Shown here one piece after another: positions 32,600 through 45,019 of a stretch of 64,000 bases of DNA. Source of the DNA: Salvator merianae (lineage: Eukaryota > Chordata > Lepidosauria > Squamata > Teiidae). The first letter of the stretch is position 1, and each line of letters starts with the position of its first letter. Location: assembly GCA_003586115.2 (NCBI GenBank), contig QVOM02000034.1:115437815-115501814 (forward strand), given 5' to 3'. Under the pieces are notes generated by a model. It saw only the letters and a list, made by a program, of their open reading frames with translations, ran no database searches and was not told the origin of the DNA. Both the position numbers and the translations under genes were made by a program.

Positions 32600-33480
32600 T
32601 ATTGTAGATCACTTTCAATTAGTGTGAACAAACTGATTGTAGGGATCAGGCCAACCACATGTTCCTCAGCTTCTTGCCCATCATGGCTGATAAGCTCTGG
32701 CCAAAGGAGTTTAATTGGGTGCATTTGGAGAATTGTTGATATTTCACTATGGAAGGGACTTGTTCCACTGAATCTAAAAGAGGTGGTGATATGTCCCTCC
32801 CTTAAGAGACCCTCCTGAACTACTATCAGCTGGTTGCTAATATACCTTTCTTGGGCAAAATTTTGTAGCAGCATAACTGCAGGCATGCTTGATTATCTGG
32901 ACCCATTTCAATCCTGCTACAGATCTGGTCATGACACTGAAATTGCCTTGAACACCCTCGTGGATGACCTTTATCAGGTGAGGGACAGGCATAGTGCTAA
33001 CATGCTGGTTACCCTTCATCTTTCAGTAGCTTTTGATGCCATCAACCCTAGCAGCCTTCAGGAGAGGCTTTGAAACTGGGTGTTGGAGGTACTGCACTGC
33101 TGTGATTTCACTCCTATATTTATTTATTTATTTATTATAAATTATTTATATATTATATATAGGATATTTATATATCCTATATCTGAGGGTGATGCTAGAA
33201 AATTGTCATGGGAGATTTTTGTATGTCTCCCTGGGACTTAACCTATAAGCTTTTTCAGGGGTCATTCCTATCTCTTATGTTCTCAGTCATGGGGAGAGGT
33301 CATCAGGAGATTTGGAGTGAAGTGCCATCAGTATGGTGATGACACCCAGTTCTGTCTCCATTCCATCTGAATCAGGAGATGCAGTTCAAGTGCTTGACCA
33401 TTGCCCTGAGGTAGTACGGATAAATGAAGCTAAATCCAGAAAAGACAAAATTCAGGCAAGAGGTTTGGAATCCATGAAGT
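32600..33480 (+). mobile_element. L2-type LINE relic, reverse transcriptase part
   Basis: Translated pieces match an L2/CR1-type reverse transcriptase. A palm segment includes DYLDPFQSCYRSGHDTEIAL (near 32890) and VAFDAINPSSLQERL. The catalytic box is HQYGDDTQF (near 33330), followed by SIPSESGDAVQVL in another frame. Stops and frameshifts break it, and a TATT microsatellite with a small hairpin (33116-33182) interrupts the frame. It is a pseudogene. Confidence 0.85.
33116..33182. repeat. (TATT)n microsatellite and AT hairpin
   Basis: A TATT run, then AT-rich sequence ending in the hairpin ATATAGGATA ... TATCCTATAT (33157-33182). It sits inside the L2 relic and breaks its frame. Confidence 0.8.
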
Positions 33481-34179
33481 CCTTCATGGTGAATTGTTCT
33501 TTGTATCTTGTCCTTTCACTTTCTAGAACAGGACACAATCTAGGCAGGGGCCAAATGACAACGGTTCCCACTGTTTGAAGGGCAGAATTCTTAAGTGCTC
33601 TGCCTCTTAGAGTGGGAAACAGCTGTTTACACACTCCTCCATCTGCCCTCAGCAGTGAAAACATCATAGCCAGGGCACTTTTCTTCCTGAGCTTTGACAT
33701 TTCTTCCTGAGACTGTTTCAGGAAGCACAGGAAGTGGCTGTAGAAGCTGGCCATTCTGCATGCCTCCAAAAACAGTGCCATGTTCTTCGACTTGAAAGGA
33801 GTGCCATGAAGTCTGTTGACACTTTTGACAGTGTAGCAGGCGGTGCTGGGGGAATGCTTTCTCCCATTCTGCCACTACAAATATAAGAACAGTATTTATC
33901 GCAGGATGTTTCCTCGATGGGTGTGAGGACACGCAATGCCCATATCCTTCAGTAACTTCCTTGGTGGCATTAAGCCATCATGCAGATCCTGCCATACAAT
34001 CTGTCCTTATTGTTCAGTACTATCAAGTCAGGATCAACTCCTTGTGATTAAATGGGTCCATCTATGTAGTTTTCTTGACAGGTATAAAAATGGTTTTCTA
34101 TTATCTCCTTCCAGGGAGATGCCAGGGATCAACTAGGTTCACAGCAGTTTCTCCACCACCAGATTATTTCATTTGGCTG

Positions 34180-34312
34180 TTAGTTACCTTTCAACTGCTC
34201 TAGTGCTGCCTCTGTTATAGAATTTTAACTGTTATATTTTATTTGTAAACCACCCTGAGACTGTCAGATATACGATGATGCAAAAATGTAAATAATAAAT
34301 AAATATAGGAAA
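34180..34312 (+). repeat. 3' end of L2-type LINE
   Basis: TTTATTTGTAAACCACCCTG followed by a gap and AATAATAAATAAAT is the usual 3' terminus of reptile L2-type LINEs. It probably belongs to the copy starting at 32600, with unrelated or diverged sequence between 33480 and 34180. Confidence 0.65.
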
Positions 34313-34364
34313 TATAATAAGCAAATGAATACATTTAGAATGCTCGTAATATACAATCGCTTTA

Positions 34365-34500
34365 TTTAATTAATTGATTGATTTTATTATGGAACAACTG
34401 AATTAAAGTTTTAGAAAATAAGCCCTCATCCAAATGTAGGTCACAGGGCGGCACAGATATAAAGTTAAAGAATCTAAATACAATTCAAACATACAGTTAA
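34365..34500 (-). repeat. Old LINE 3' tail
   Basis: TTTATTTAATTAATTGATTG followed after a gap by TCACAGGGCGGCACAGATAT and AAATACAATTC is a reversed L2-type tail. Confidence 0.45.
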
Positions 34501-34861
34501 CACTGTTTCTGTGTTTTTAATTAATATATTAAAGTTTTATGTATAAAATTTTATACATTCATGCATAAATGTATAAAAGAGTAAGTCGTTAATTTAAAAA
34601 GCATTGATAAGTATTTTAATTCTGCACCACTTTGGAGCATGCTACTGAAGTTCTTTAGTGGAAGCCAATTCTCAGGGGTATCTAGAAAACTTAGGTTTTG
34701 ATCTATAATGTCTTCTTTTAGATTCAACACAAAATAGGCCTGATTACAGAAGAGTGATATGTAGCTGCAGACCTGGGACAGTATCTGTCACAAATTCTCT
34801 ACTCAACTATATTCTTACCACTTAAGAATAAGAATCTCTAAGAAAAGAAGTTGATGAGGTT

Positions 34862-35034
34862 TGGGGTACCTACCATCAAGTCATGGGTCCTGGTTGATTG
34901 CATGGGCACCTCCTTTGGAACTTCTATGCAGTTTTCTCTGCAGAGATACAGAAGTGGGGAGAGCCTGGGAATTGAACCAGGAGCCCTCTGCTTTCCAGGC
35001 TGCTTACATTATCACTGAGCTACAGCCCCTCCCA
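34862..35034 (-). mobile_element. tRNA-headed SINE (Sauria-like)
   Basis: On the minus strand the head reads GAGGGGCTGTAGCTCAGTGA, with A box TAGCTCAGTGA (35012-35022) and B box GGTTCAATTCC (34968-34978). The body shares ACTTCTGTATCTCTGC and CATGACTTGATGG with the 10855 copy. It is not a true tRNA gene because it lacks a folding tRNA 3' half. Confidence 0.8.
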
Positions 35035-35520
35035 AGAAAATAAGTTAGAGCTGTTTCTTGATGTGTTAAGCTAGTAAAGGATAGCATGGACTATCCTTTG
35101 TGTTTGTTGTTATTTGCTATTCTGGTTGCTTGGCTGGCTTTTGTACAAAACAGTGACCATTTAACAAATGGGGTTCCTATCAGTAAAATGTGTATGCATA
35201 CAATTGTGTTATCTCATATGATGGGAATGAATAATTCATGCAAATTGTGTTCCAAAGGTTTAAAATAGACTGCAAATTTAATTTTTAAAAAAGATCTTCA
35301 AAAGGAAGAAAAGTAGACAGACAACATCAAAGAATAGAGAAGGTAGTACTATCTCTACATCTTTTTATCTCTGCTGTCTCTACCTACATATCTAAGCTAA
35401 AAACTGAACCAAACAACACCCAAACCAGTAAGACATCCCGCTACAATGGCTAAATGAATAGGATTACCTGGAAGAGGGAAGCCTGCATGTGAGCCCCTCT
35501 ACGCCACAAGAGAGACACTT

Positions 35521-36361
35521 AGGCTGTGTTCAGACTAGTGATTTTTAAAATCGCCTGCATGAAAGGAGCAGATAATTCCTGGGTGCACAGGAAAAAAACC
35601 TTCCACATACACTTACCGATGAGGCAATTCACGGATCCAACCTCACAGCCTGCAAAGGGAGCCACTCGCTGATTGGCCACTCCCCACCTCTCTGCCAAGC
35701 AGTTCCCCAAGTCGTTAACTCATTAACTGCCAGGATTTCCTCACGTTGGATTTCCTCACGTCACCGGATCCCTTATTTCCCCATTTACCGAAGCCTTGGG
35801 GAACCGGAGCAGCGGGCAGAGAGGGAAACGTTTTCTTTGGGAAAGGGAAAACCCTGGAAGTTAAGGACTTGCATGGAAGCTGCTTCTGCGGAGAGGCAGG
35901 AAGTGGATGCCTCAGTTGAACAGAGCAGAGGGAGAGATTTGCCGGCATGGGGAGAAAAGGGGAGGGAGAGATTTGCCAGTGCGGAGAAACTTTTCAAACC
36001 CCTTGCCTTCTATAGGTAAAAAAAACACACTGGACTTTAGCAGCAAGGGGCTTTCTCCCACGCCTCACTACCAATGTCTTTTTTTATCTACAGAAGGCAG
36101 AAAGTTTGAAAAGTTTCCCCTGCCAGCAAGAGCTCACTCACCCCCTCCCTTCTTGTACTATTGTCCCACGGCTTCCTGCAAGGCTCTGATTGGTTGAGGT
36201 GCTCCCCAAGGCAACCCGAAAGTATAGAAAAGCCAAATATAGAAGAGCCGACCCAGGCAGCCTCCGAGAGGCGCAGAGACGGCTTTACCAAAGAGCTTTA
36301 TGAACACTGCAGCTTCCGTGCGACTGGAAGACAGGCAAAATAGCCCTTCTGAACACACCCT
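35521..36361. mobile_element. Family I DNA transposon, 841 bp
   Basis: Left end AGGCTGTGTTCAGA, right end TCTGAACACACCCT, an inverted repeat with one mismatch. The inside is unlike the flanks: more GC, repeated GGAGAGATTTGCC words (35932 and 35966) and CTTTTCAAACC facing TTTGAAAAGTTT. Overlapping frames of 60-96 codons show no transposase motif. No convincing target duplication. Confidence 0.65.
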
Positions 36362-36369
36362 CACTCTTT

Positions 36370-37100
36370 TGAAGAAGCTGGCAGCAGAGCTCCCTCAGTG
36401 TTCCTCCTAGGGACTGTCAGATTCTCCAAGACCCATGGTGGTGCCTTGCACTATTTCACACCACACAGCATCCTTTACAACTGCAAATATCACAAATCGA
36501 GCCAGCACTGTGCCAGTAAGAGCGGGGCAAACAATGACCCAAATCAGAGAGTGCCTGCTAAGTGCAGACCATCCCCCACTTACCCTAAGCCAATGCAATG
36601 AGGGCTTGGTCTGGCATCACAGCAATACGTTGAACATTTCTGCTCAACTGCATAGAATACTCACAAGTTCTTACACAAGGAAACAGGCAGTGGGCTTATA
36701 GTGGTTGGTGCTCTTCTATCTCCTTCTTTCCCACCACTATGCATCTCTCCAGCAAGTTGCTCATCTGCCATGTGGCAAGCTGACATTGGCCCATGGCACC
36801 AACAAAGGAAAAACAGGCAGAAATATTTTGCTAGAACGTTTCTTTATAAGTCTTAGTTATTGCCTCAAATGGCTTGAAAATGGCCTAAGAATGATCTCTC
36901 ATGTATATTCATGTCTGGAACTTCATGCCCCTCCATTGATCAAAGGCACAGCTGGTAAGAATAGGTGAAAGTGCTTTCTCAGTTGTACTGTCCATTGTTG
37001 ACTGTCTTACTTTGAAGCTACAGGAACTGTCTGCCGAAGATATTTGGAGTTAGGCAATGCTTGAACAGTTGCCTAGCTTTTTTTGTTTCTCTTTGTAACC
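36370..37100. other. No gene recognised
   Basis: 36640-37060 encodes short pieces such as FISLSYCLKWLENGLRMIS in one frame, which could be a diverged transposon coding remnant, but no family was recognised. Confidence 0.3.
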
Positions 37101-37116
37101 TAATACTGTATGCATA

Positions 37117-37170
37117 TTATTGTTGTTGTTATTGTTATTGTTATCATTATCAATATCATCATCATCATCT
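37117..37170 (+). repeat. Trinucleotide repeat (GTT/ATT/ATC)
   Basis: A run of GTT and ATT units passing into ATC units. The change of unit suggests an old, interrupted microsatellite. Confidence 0.8.
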
Positions 37171-37599
37171 TTTACTTTTCGTTTCTTAATAGTTTCTTGT
37201 GGATCTTAAATTAGTAGTGCAAGATACCATGAACAATTAAGTTTTGAAATACAAAGATAAAATGCAAATATTTAAGTAATGAGCACTACAGATTTCCAGA
37301 ATGAAGAGCCTATCATCATGCTCAAACAGTATGCTCTAAACGCAAATTGCTGACCTAAAAATTGCAAATGTAGTTGCAAGTAATTTGAAAATGAATTTAC
37401 CTAATGCATCAAGTTCAGCTGGTCCTTTCAAAAAAGCAGTCCCATCTTCTGCATGTTTCTTAAGGAAACTAATCCATGTAGCAGGCCTTCTCACTAAACG
37501 ATTAACATAAAACAATTACTAACTGCCTTACTTCAACCTTTCTCAGGAACACCAAAGGACACAATGTCACAATCTGTCTACTTCCCTTCTGTGTTATTC

Positions 37600-37991
37600 A
37601 ACCATGATGTCTAATTCTGCACAAGTATGCTATACTGTACGGTTTTCACTTTTGCCTATTTTATCACTGGTTTTTGGGCTCTGTTCTTACCAAACACAGA
37701 CTGGCATTAATTTTAATCTATTTTCTACATGGCAGACCATGGCTTCTGTTCTAATAAAAACTGATTTTTTTATGCTTTGGTCAAAAGTGTTAAATACTGA
37801 TTTGTCACTATATATTAGCGTTAATTAATTGATTGTTATTTTATTTGCATTAGTTATGATATAGTTGTAAATGTATTTTTATTAGAGTTTTGTTAGTCGA
37901 TTTTATGTAAACAGCTAGTGCTGCTTAGATATGTTATATTTTAATTTTTCCTGGAAAATTGTTGAAAAATAAAGTTTAATTAAAAAAAAAG
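37600..37991 (+). repeat. Probable non-LTR retrotransposon 3' end with poly(A)
   Basis: AT-rich sequence ends with AATAAA at 37968-37973 and an A9 tract at about 37982-37990. This is the mark of a retroposed 3' end. No coding domain was recognised upstream, so it could be an L1 3' end or a retroposed transcript. Confidence 0.5.
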
Positions 37992-37999
37992 AATGAATT

Positions 38000-40010
38000 T
38001 TGCAGGCTTGTGCTGACCTTCTTTTTGTCACAACTGAACCAAGTAGAGAGGCTAAGAACTGTTGGACACGGCACACAGCAAATCTGTCCTTTGCACAGTG
38101 CCTAGAGCCAGGTACTATACAAGTAAGCTCTGAGGGAATTAAGCAGGGAACTCACCTGCACTGGTGTGCATGTGGTGGCCACCATTACTATTGCCTTTGT
38201 GGATGAAGCCAAGTCATGTTTGTGCACAGCATCATCACAGAGGCAACATACCTGCATGCTAACTCATGTGCCAATGTGACATGGCTCCATCCACAAATGT
38301 GGCAATAATGGTGGCTGCACATGGGCAGTAGCACAAGTGAGTTTCCCACTCAATTTCCACATAGCTCACCTGTGCATTATCTGGCTCTAGATGCCAATAT
38401 CCATAGTTACTATTCCTTTATAATCTTTTTTGTATCTTTTATGATGGGTATCTTGTTCATCTTTGATCAGATGGACTTTTATTGATTGGTTTGGGTGGCT
38501 CTAGACATCATAGGGAGGCTGGACTTGTTGTGTGAAGCATCCAACAGTTGTTAGGCTCTCTATGCAGTTCAATCATGTTGAATAGAGATTCAGCCCAAGC
38601 TTAGAATTTTGTCTGACTTTGCCTATTTTTAGGATACTCCCACACACCACCCAAAATGCAGTTAAGGAGTGGGATTTCATAGCTGCATCCACATGTTCCT
38701 GTATTAAAATACTTCTCTACCCTGGTCATCTGATGTCCACTGGGAAAGCCAAAAGAGGGGAAATGCTGGCTTCTCCAAAAGAGTTAGCTCTTCCCCTTGT
38801 TTTGAGACAATCCAAGTTGCACAGTTGTGATCTGAGGAAAAGATAAAGCAGAATAGAATTTGCAAGTGACAGGCAAGCCAGTCTCAGCCTCTGCCCTAGT
38901 TCCATACACTAATTTAGGAAGTGCAGAGCAGGCCAGTGTGCATCAGAGTTCACAGAAATCAAATTCTTCAAACATCTGTACTTTGAGGTCATTGGGTAAA
39001 GCCTCCAGGCATGTATGAGCTCTGCTGTCTCTAATGGTTTACTTACACCTCACGAAATTTCAAGGTGCCTTTTTTTTTTCTTAAGTGTGCCATCCAGAAC
39101 AATTAGAATGCTGATCTAAAACAATCCATGAAGTGTGACCTTTGTGTTCTGCTTTTCCCTTGAGAATTCATAGCTGTTTCAAGGACTCCTTGATAGAGAC
39201 GCAGGAGAGAAGCAAATAAATTATGGCTCAAACTATTGACAAAACAATAATTAGATGTTAAAAACCTTGTCAGTTGGCCCAAATAGCATTGATTTCACAA
39301 ACTACAAGTTCTAAGCAGAAAAAAGAGTTCTAATAAAAAAGGTATCATCACAGTCAAAACAATTTCTCTTCAGCAGCCAAGTAAGTAGCTCCTTTGCCAG
39401 AGAGGCTATCCCATAACAACAAAGTGAGTAGCCACAGAAGAGAAGGGAATTTGATTTCAGTGAATTCCAGACCTTGTCTGCACTTCCTGGATTAGTTCAT
39501 AGAACTAGAACAGAGGCAGAGTTTGCCTTGCCTGTCATTTGCCATTTCCATTTTTGATCCATTATACTTTATCTCCTGCACACAGACAGAAATGTGTAAC
39601 TCTGCTTAGTGAAGGCATCCTAAAAGAAGTGTGTAATAATTTGCCCTATTCTCAAAATCAAATATGACTGCTCTCAAAGTTGCTCCCTTAATCTGGAGGT
39701 ACTTGTGCAGTCTCTCCCGTGAATTTACCAGCCTTTACCATGATGCTAGAACATTTTCCAGATCTAAATATTCCATCAGTATTTCCCCCACCCCCAGCAA
39801 CGGGCAGTGTGGAGACATGGGCTCCATGGAAGGGGCATCATAGGGAATAGAGAGGTTGGATATGCTGTATAGGTTATGATGCCTTCTGGGGAAAGGCCTA
39901 GGATGCCAATTTTCATGTTGACAGATGTGGGGGAGGGTTGAAGGAAGAGGGGCAAGTTGAAGAGAAGGAATAACAGATGTATTATGGCTGTCATGCCACT
40001 GTTTCTGCTC
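38000..40010. other. No gene recognised
   Basis: Intergenic. 38100-38370 contains loosely inverted words (CACCTGCACTGG...GTGCATGTGG and GTGGCTGCACATGGG), perhaps a decayed palindromic element. Otherwise nothing. Confidence 0.35.
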
Positions 40011-40859
40011 TTTCTTCCAGCCTTCAGAGTTTAAGGTAAAATGTCAGCCACCCAGCTACTCTGGGGGTGCTGCTGGTGAATGCCAGCAGAATAAATCATC
40101 TCCCATCCATGATCGTATTGCTGATGAACAAGCTGATCTGGTGTACATTGTTGAAACCTGGATGGACAATTCTTTCAGCGCGGCTATGCTCTTCCAACTC
40201 CATTTCCTGAGTTACTCAGTGCAGCACCAGTTGAGACTAGCTGGGCAGAGTAGGAGTGTTGCCATAGCCCATAGAGATCTTCATTACCTGACCTGTGATG
40301 TACCCAGTCCTGAAAGTTTGTTCTTGGTGTTGGGACATGGAGACCATATTGGGCCATATTGGGCCCTTACCTGAACTAGCAGAGGCCATCTCAAATGTGG
40401 TGCTGCAGATCCCCATGACTATGATGCTGGAGGATTTCAACTTCCGTACTGAGGAGGTCTCTCATGGACCAGACATAGAATTCATGGCCTCCATGACATC
40501 CATGGGGCTGTTTCAATCAATGTTACTTCCTACTCATATAGCAGGACATACTCTTGATATGATGTTTTCTTCAGAGCTCTATTAATAGATGGGATTGCTG
40601 TGAACTCACTGTAACAGACAGATCACTTTCTGGTTAAATTTGGGCTTATGGTGGCTTCTCCTCACTGAAGTTGTGAGGTCCATCCCCAGTGACTTATGGA
40701 ACTTATAGGGCTCCTGAATGTTCTGAGAGAGTTTCCAGCTAACATAGATAGTACTCCCATCAAGGCTTTAGAACCATGAGCTGACCACAGTTCTTGATAT
40801 GATTGCTCCTAAGTGTCCTCAGTAACCTGGTGGAGCTCACAAGCCAGCATAGTATTCTG

Positions 40860-41100
40860 CAGATAATGAAACAGGCAGGTTCATGACTAAAGCACAAGTG
40901 GTGCAAGTCCCAGAGCAAGCACCACCAGACACAGTTAAGAGAGCATCATTGTGTCTATCATATGGCAATGGTGGCACCGCAAATGCTGATATCCTGCTGA
41001 TGGTCATCACTACAGCCACACAGTGTGTCCACACTGCATGGTCAATTCCACAGTGGAATGTTCACTCATGCACATTCCATGGTGGAAGGTGCTAACTGGC
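40860..41100 (+). mobile_element. Probable family A fragment inside the L2 relic
   Basis: The words GCAAATGCTGATATCCTGC and a CACAGTGTGTCCACACTGCA block resemble the middle of family A elements (compare 3340-3420 and 52020-52110). Termini are not clear. Confidence 0.4.
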
Positions 41101-41534
41101 CCTAGGAGTACCTATCTTCAGTTCAAGTTAATTTAGAACCTTGAATTACCTGGGAACCAAACATCTGAAGGAGCACCTCCAGACAACTTAAGCCCTTCCT
41201 TTATAGAGATCATCTGGCCACGGTGGTCAATGCTCTTCTAACTTCAGGATTAGATAATCGTGATGCATGCTATGTTGGGCTGCCCTTGAAAACTGTTCAG
41301 AAGTTGGAACTCCTACAAAATGCTATGGTCAGGTTGCTTGCAGGGTCTTCTGTTGGACCTATATTACTCTGGTCATTAGAGATCTGCACTCATTGTCTTG
41401 CTTCCAGGACCAGTTTAAAGTTTTAACTCTGACATTTAAAGCCTTGAATGTCTTAGGATTCAAATATTTGAAGGAATGTCCCCTCCCAAACAGGCCTTTC
41501 TATCAATTAAGATCTTTACAGGGCCTTCTCATTA

Positions 41535-41590
41535 TTATTTCTAAGGGGACACTATTCCAGGGCTCTGGAATAGTGTCCCCCTAGAAATAA
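41535..41590. repeat. Hairpin in the L2 relic, 26-bp arms
   Basis: GGGGACACTATTCCAG (41545-41560), loop GGCT, CTGGAATAGTGTCCCC (41565-41580). The arms extend outward to 26 bp with one mismatch. The right arm is the expected LINE coding direction; the left is its inverted copy. Confidence 0.85.
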
Positions 41591-41799
41591 GCCAGGTATC
41601 TTCACTGATTAACTTTTTGCATTCAGTTAAAACATTTTTATTCACCTAGGTTTTTGGTAATCAGGGCTTTCTCTCACACACACTTTTTTATGGCTATTAT
41701 TATTATATTTTATATTGGTTTTATCTTGAATATTAACCACTCTGGAATTTTGATTTAGGGTGGTATAAAAATCAAATCAATTAATAAATTGTAACATTT

Positions 41800-43010
41800 C
41801 ATACTATATTAATTCTCTAAACAACGTTACAAAATTTGCTTGAGTGGTATTATAAATAGTCTTATATACCCAAGTCATGTGAATATCCCAATATCATTAA
41901 ATGTGCCATTAAACAACAGTGAAGTTAACTGTGGACTTGGAAAGATCTGGACATGGAATAACTGGCAAGCTATTGCACCTATCTGGGAATCCATCTGCTA
42001 GAATGCATTGTCTCAGATTTGCTCGGTTGCCTTCTTATTTTGAATTTTCAATTTCAATTTTCCCTGAATTGCTCAAAAGAGTTTTCTGCTCCAAAAAGGC
42101 AGCAAAATTAATTGACATAAGTATTGTAGGGTAAAAGCCATTTAGAAGTGTGTACACTGAGATAAGGTATATAATTGTGGAAATAAACAGAACAACAGCT
42201 ATGACTGGTCAGTAGGACAAAGAAGGCGGTGTTTCATCTTGCCCAGTAGCTCAGAGCTTGAGACCTGGCTCCCTTTCTCCTTCAAGCATATTACCTTCAG
42301 ACACGGTTAATGCATGCATAAATCCATTATGTTCAGGACAATCAACTTTCACATGGGTTTGTGGAGGCTGGCAGCCTTACAGTGTCTCACCCACCATGAG
42401 CAATGCCTGTTCCAACTGCTGGTATCAGTTTCCCTCTGTCCCGTATCAGACACTATCAATCTGAGTTCAACTCCTGGCAACTTCATGAATGAATAATCAC
42501 CGTTCCGGTTCAGGTTTGACTAATGCATGCCTAATGAGGTCAGTTTTCATGGCGGTTTGCACAGAATTAGAGCTATATAGCATCTCTAACTGTACCTATA
42601 TTGACCCCTTGACTGCGTTTCCACCTACCTTAACAGGGCACCTCTGAGGGTTGAAGAAGGCACACGCTGCCATCCATCTCCATTTTTAGCAGCAATGGGT
42701 GCCTTTGAAGAGATTGTGTTGGACGTATCCTGTCACAATTGCTCGCAGAGACGCCTCTGTTGCAGGGCAGTTTCTCTCTCCAAAACAAGAGATAAGGGGG
42801 GTGACTTTCCTCATGGAGCCACTTTAGAAGTGGAGATACGCTCCCCCTGTCCCACTTTCTTATGGCTGACATGATCATAAGCCACCTCTCTTTCACATAT
42901 CAAGTTATTAAGACATAAAGTAATAATTTTACAGGGAAAAAGTGTGTTGCAGGGTGACAACTGAAAGGAGTCATGCTGACAAAATAAGAGAGTTTAGATC
43001 AGGCTGCTTA
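41800..43010. other. No gene recognised
   Basis: Short frames only. 42490-42900 has a slightly higher GC content without exon signature. Confidence 0.35.
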
Positions 43011-43019
43011 AGCACTTGG

Positions 43020-43790
43020 ATTCTATTGTATCAAATAACTAATTTATACCAGAGCCTGGCAGGCATTGGAAACATTTATTGCCTTTCAGCCCAGATATTT
43101 ACATTCTCCTGAATGTAACAATAATAAAAGATAACCTCCTTTTTTATATTTCAGTTTCAATAATTGAGATAGGTTCAAATACATTGCGCCAAGAGTAAAT
43201 GTTTCCGACGGCTGAGATTGACACAAACTAAAGCTCTTTTAAAAAAAGAAGAGAAAACTCTAACACAGCTTCTTACTCAATGTTTTCTCACGAATAACTG
43301 CAGTTTACAAAATCTGCTGAACCCAAACTTCTTGAAGCCTTATTATTAATGGAGTCAGCACTCAGCAGGGGCTCCAATAGATGCAATAACTGTTAAGTTT
43401 TTGTACCCTTTTTCCTTCCTATTTCAGTTACCGTGTCTGAATGCAGTAGGCACTGGTCTGCGAGAAGTAATAATTCTTTAGTTTAGCTCAGAATACTGCC
43501 TTGATTTTCCAGACCCAGAGTGCCCCCACTAATTTGCAAATACTGCCTTGCATTTCTAATCATTTACACTGCTAAATAAAAAGCCAAATGTCTGGAAGGA
43601 AATAACAATAACCCATCCCTTTGGAGGGCTGTTTTAACTATCAGAGTTAGTTTAAGTATCAATTTTTTTTGTCAGAAATTCAGGTTGCAACCTTAAGCAA
43701 ACTTATTTGGCATTACATTGCAGTGAAATCACTGTGACTTTTAATATGCTAATGGTAAGTACAGAAAAATGATAAGCAAAAATTACCATC
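43020..43790. promoter_or_regulatory. Candidate conserved noncoding stretch
   Basis: About 770 bp without recognisable repeat, AT-rich, with AATTTGCAAATA, TAATAATTCTTTAG and poly-T/C blocks of the kind seen in deeply conserved vertebrate elements. Conservation cannot be measured here. Confidence 0.25.
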
Positions 43791-44479
43791 TACTAGATGC
43801 AATAAGAATGCAGTCATCTCTTATATAATGCTAGGTTTTGCACCCATTTAGTGCAAAACTGGGTTATGCAATTAATTGCCACCTGTAGGAGATTGCAGGT
43901 GAGGAAAACCATGGAGACCCTCTCTAACAATATAAGTTTGTGGTGCTGCAAAGAGGAGACTCAGGCAAGATATGCCACTTGACTGTTCTTCCTCTAGTGC
44001 AGTACATGCACTGGAGAAGTGTAGCATCTGCACAGACCCATACTTGTCTAGTAACCATCCTGTCATAAGCATTCCTTAGAGTGTCATAAAGGCAAGAGGG
44101 AATAAGCACTCTCAGACCACTTACTCCCATTCTTCCCGTGGCCATGCTACCACCATACTGCTACCACAAGAGCAGACCTACAGGTTTACTGTCACCTTGT
44201 CTTTGAACACAGGAAATGGCCCACTCTTTGAATACCCCCAGGTTGGTGACATCACAGCCCAGCAACAAAAGTTCCCTGGCTGCAATTTTCAGATGGTCAG
44301 GAACAATGGTAGACATGCAGGCAACACACCAGCACTTTGAAGAACGGTAGTGCTGTTCTTGGAGCAATTTGTGGCAGAGATTTAGTTAAAGTGCTGCAGG
44401 GAATCCTCTTGTGCAGATCCTGTGCAGTCTAAGTATTCTACACTTCAAAATATATAAAGGAGAGTGGAACAAAAATAAA

Positions 44480-44845
44480 ATCACAGAAAAGAAGGGGGGA
44501 AGTTGTGAATTACTCATAAGACCACATATCAACAATAATTTGAGTCTAAAGCAAAATATGAGATTTAAGCAAAGCTGTGATAAATAGAATCCTGTTCTTT
44601 ATGGAAGTCAATGAAAGGCTTCCAAGTCCTCCTAAATCAGCCCATTAATTTGTTTTTTCAGTTGTGTAGATAATTTCAAAGAAGCATATGCCCAAAGTTT
44701 TAAAATCCAATCTTCAGACTGAGAGATGGATGTAAACATCAGTTTCTGCAGGTAACAGATCCTTACCACAAAGATCACATAGAAAATTAACTGGTGATAC
44801 ACTGAAGCTGCGTTCAAAGAACACAAAGTGGGATTAGAGGCCAAG
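44480..44845 (-). mobile_element. L1 LINE relic, ORF2 end and 3' region
   Basis: Minus-strand SQSEDWILKLWAYASLKLST and a following EDLEAFH piece match the last residues of L1 ORF2. Compare the plus-strand copy at 16985, SEDWMLSPWEYTS. A small palindromic insertion seems to separate it from the 45020-45610 piece (about 44850-45000). Confidence 0.75.
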
Positions 44846-45019
44846 GACTGCTAGCACATCATGGCAGGTGTACACATGAAATCATCATGCATGTGCAGTG
44901 AGCCTCTGTGCATGGTGATGCTGTGCACATGTGTACAATTGCACACTGCAGGCCCCACCCACAAAGGTTCTACTCGCAAATAAAGTATGAGATCCAAACA
45001 GAGCCAGGACTGTTAGGAA

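Larger units (their letters stand above)
40020..41790 (+). mobile_element. L2-type LINE relic, endonuclease to 3' end
   Basis: Endonuclease-like coding is seen at 40130-40600 (VYIVETWMDNSFS; later HIAGHTLDMMFSSEL). Reverse transcriptase C-terminal sequence follows at 41210-41480 (LDNRDACYVGLPLKTVQKLE, then a downstream frame with KVLTLTFKALNVLGFKYLKE). The 3' tail is at 41730-41790 with AATTAATAAA. The central reverse transcriptase is deleted or replaced; 40860-41100 looks like an inserted family A fragment. Many stops; non-functional. Confidence 0.85.

Noticed and set aside
34960..35034. tRNA gene
   Set aside because: A and B boxes are present but the sequence does not close a tRNA cloverleaf and continues into a SINE body.
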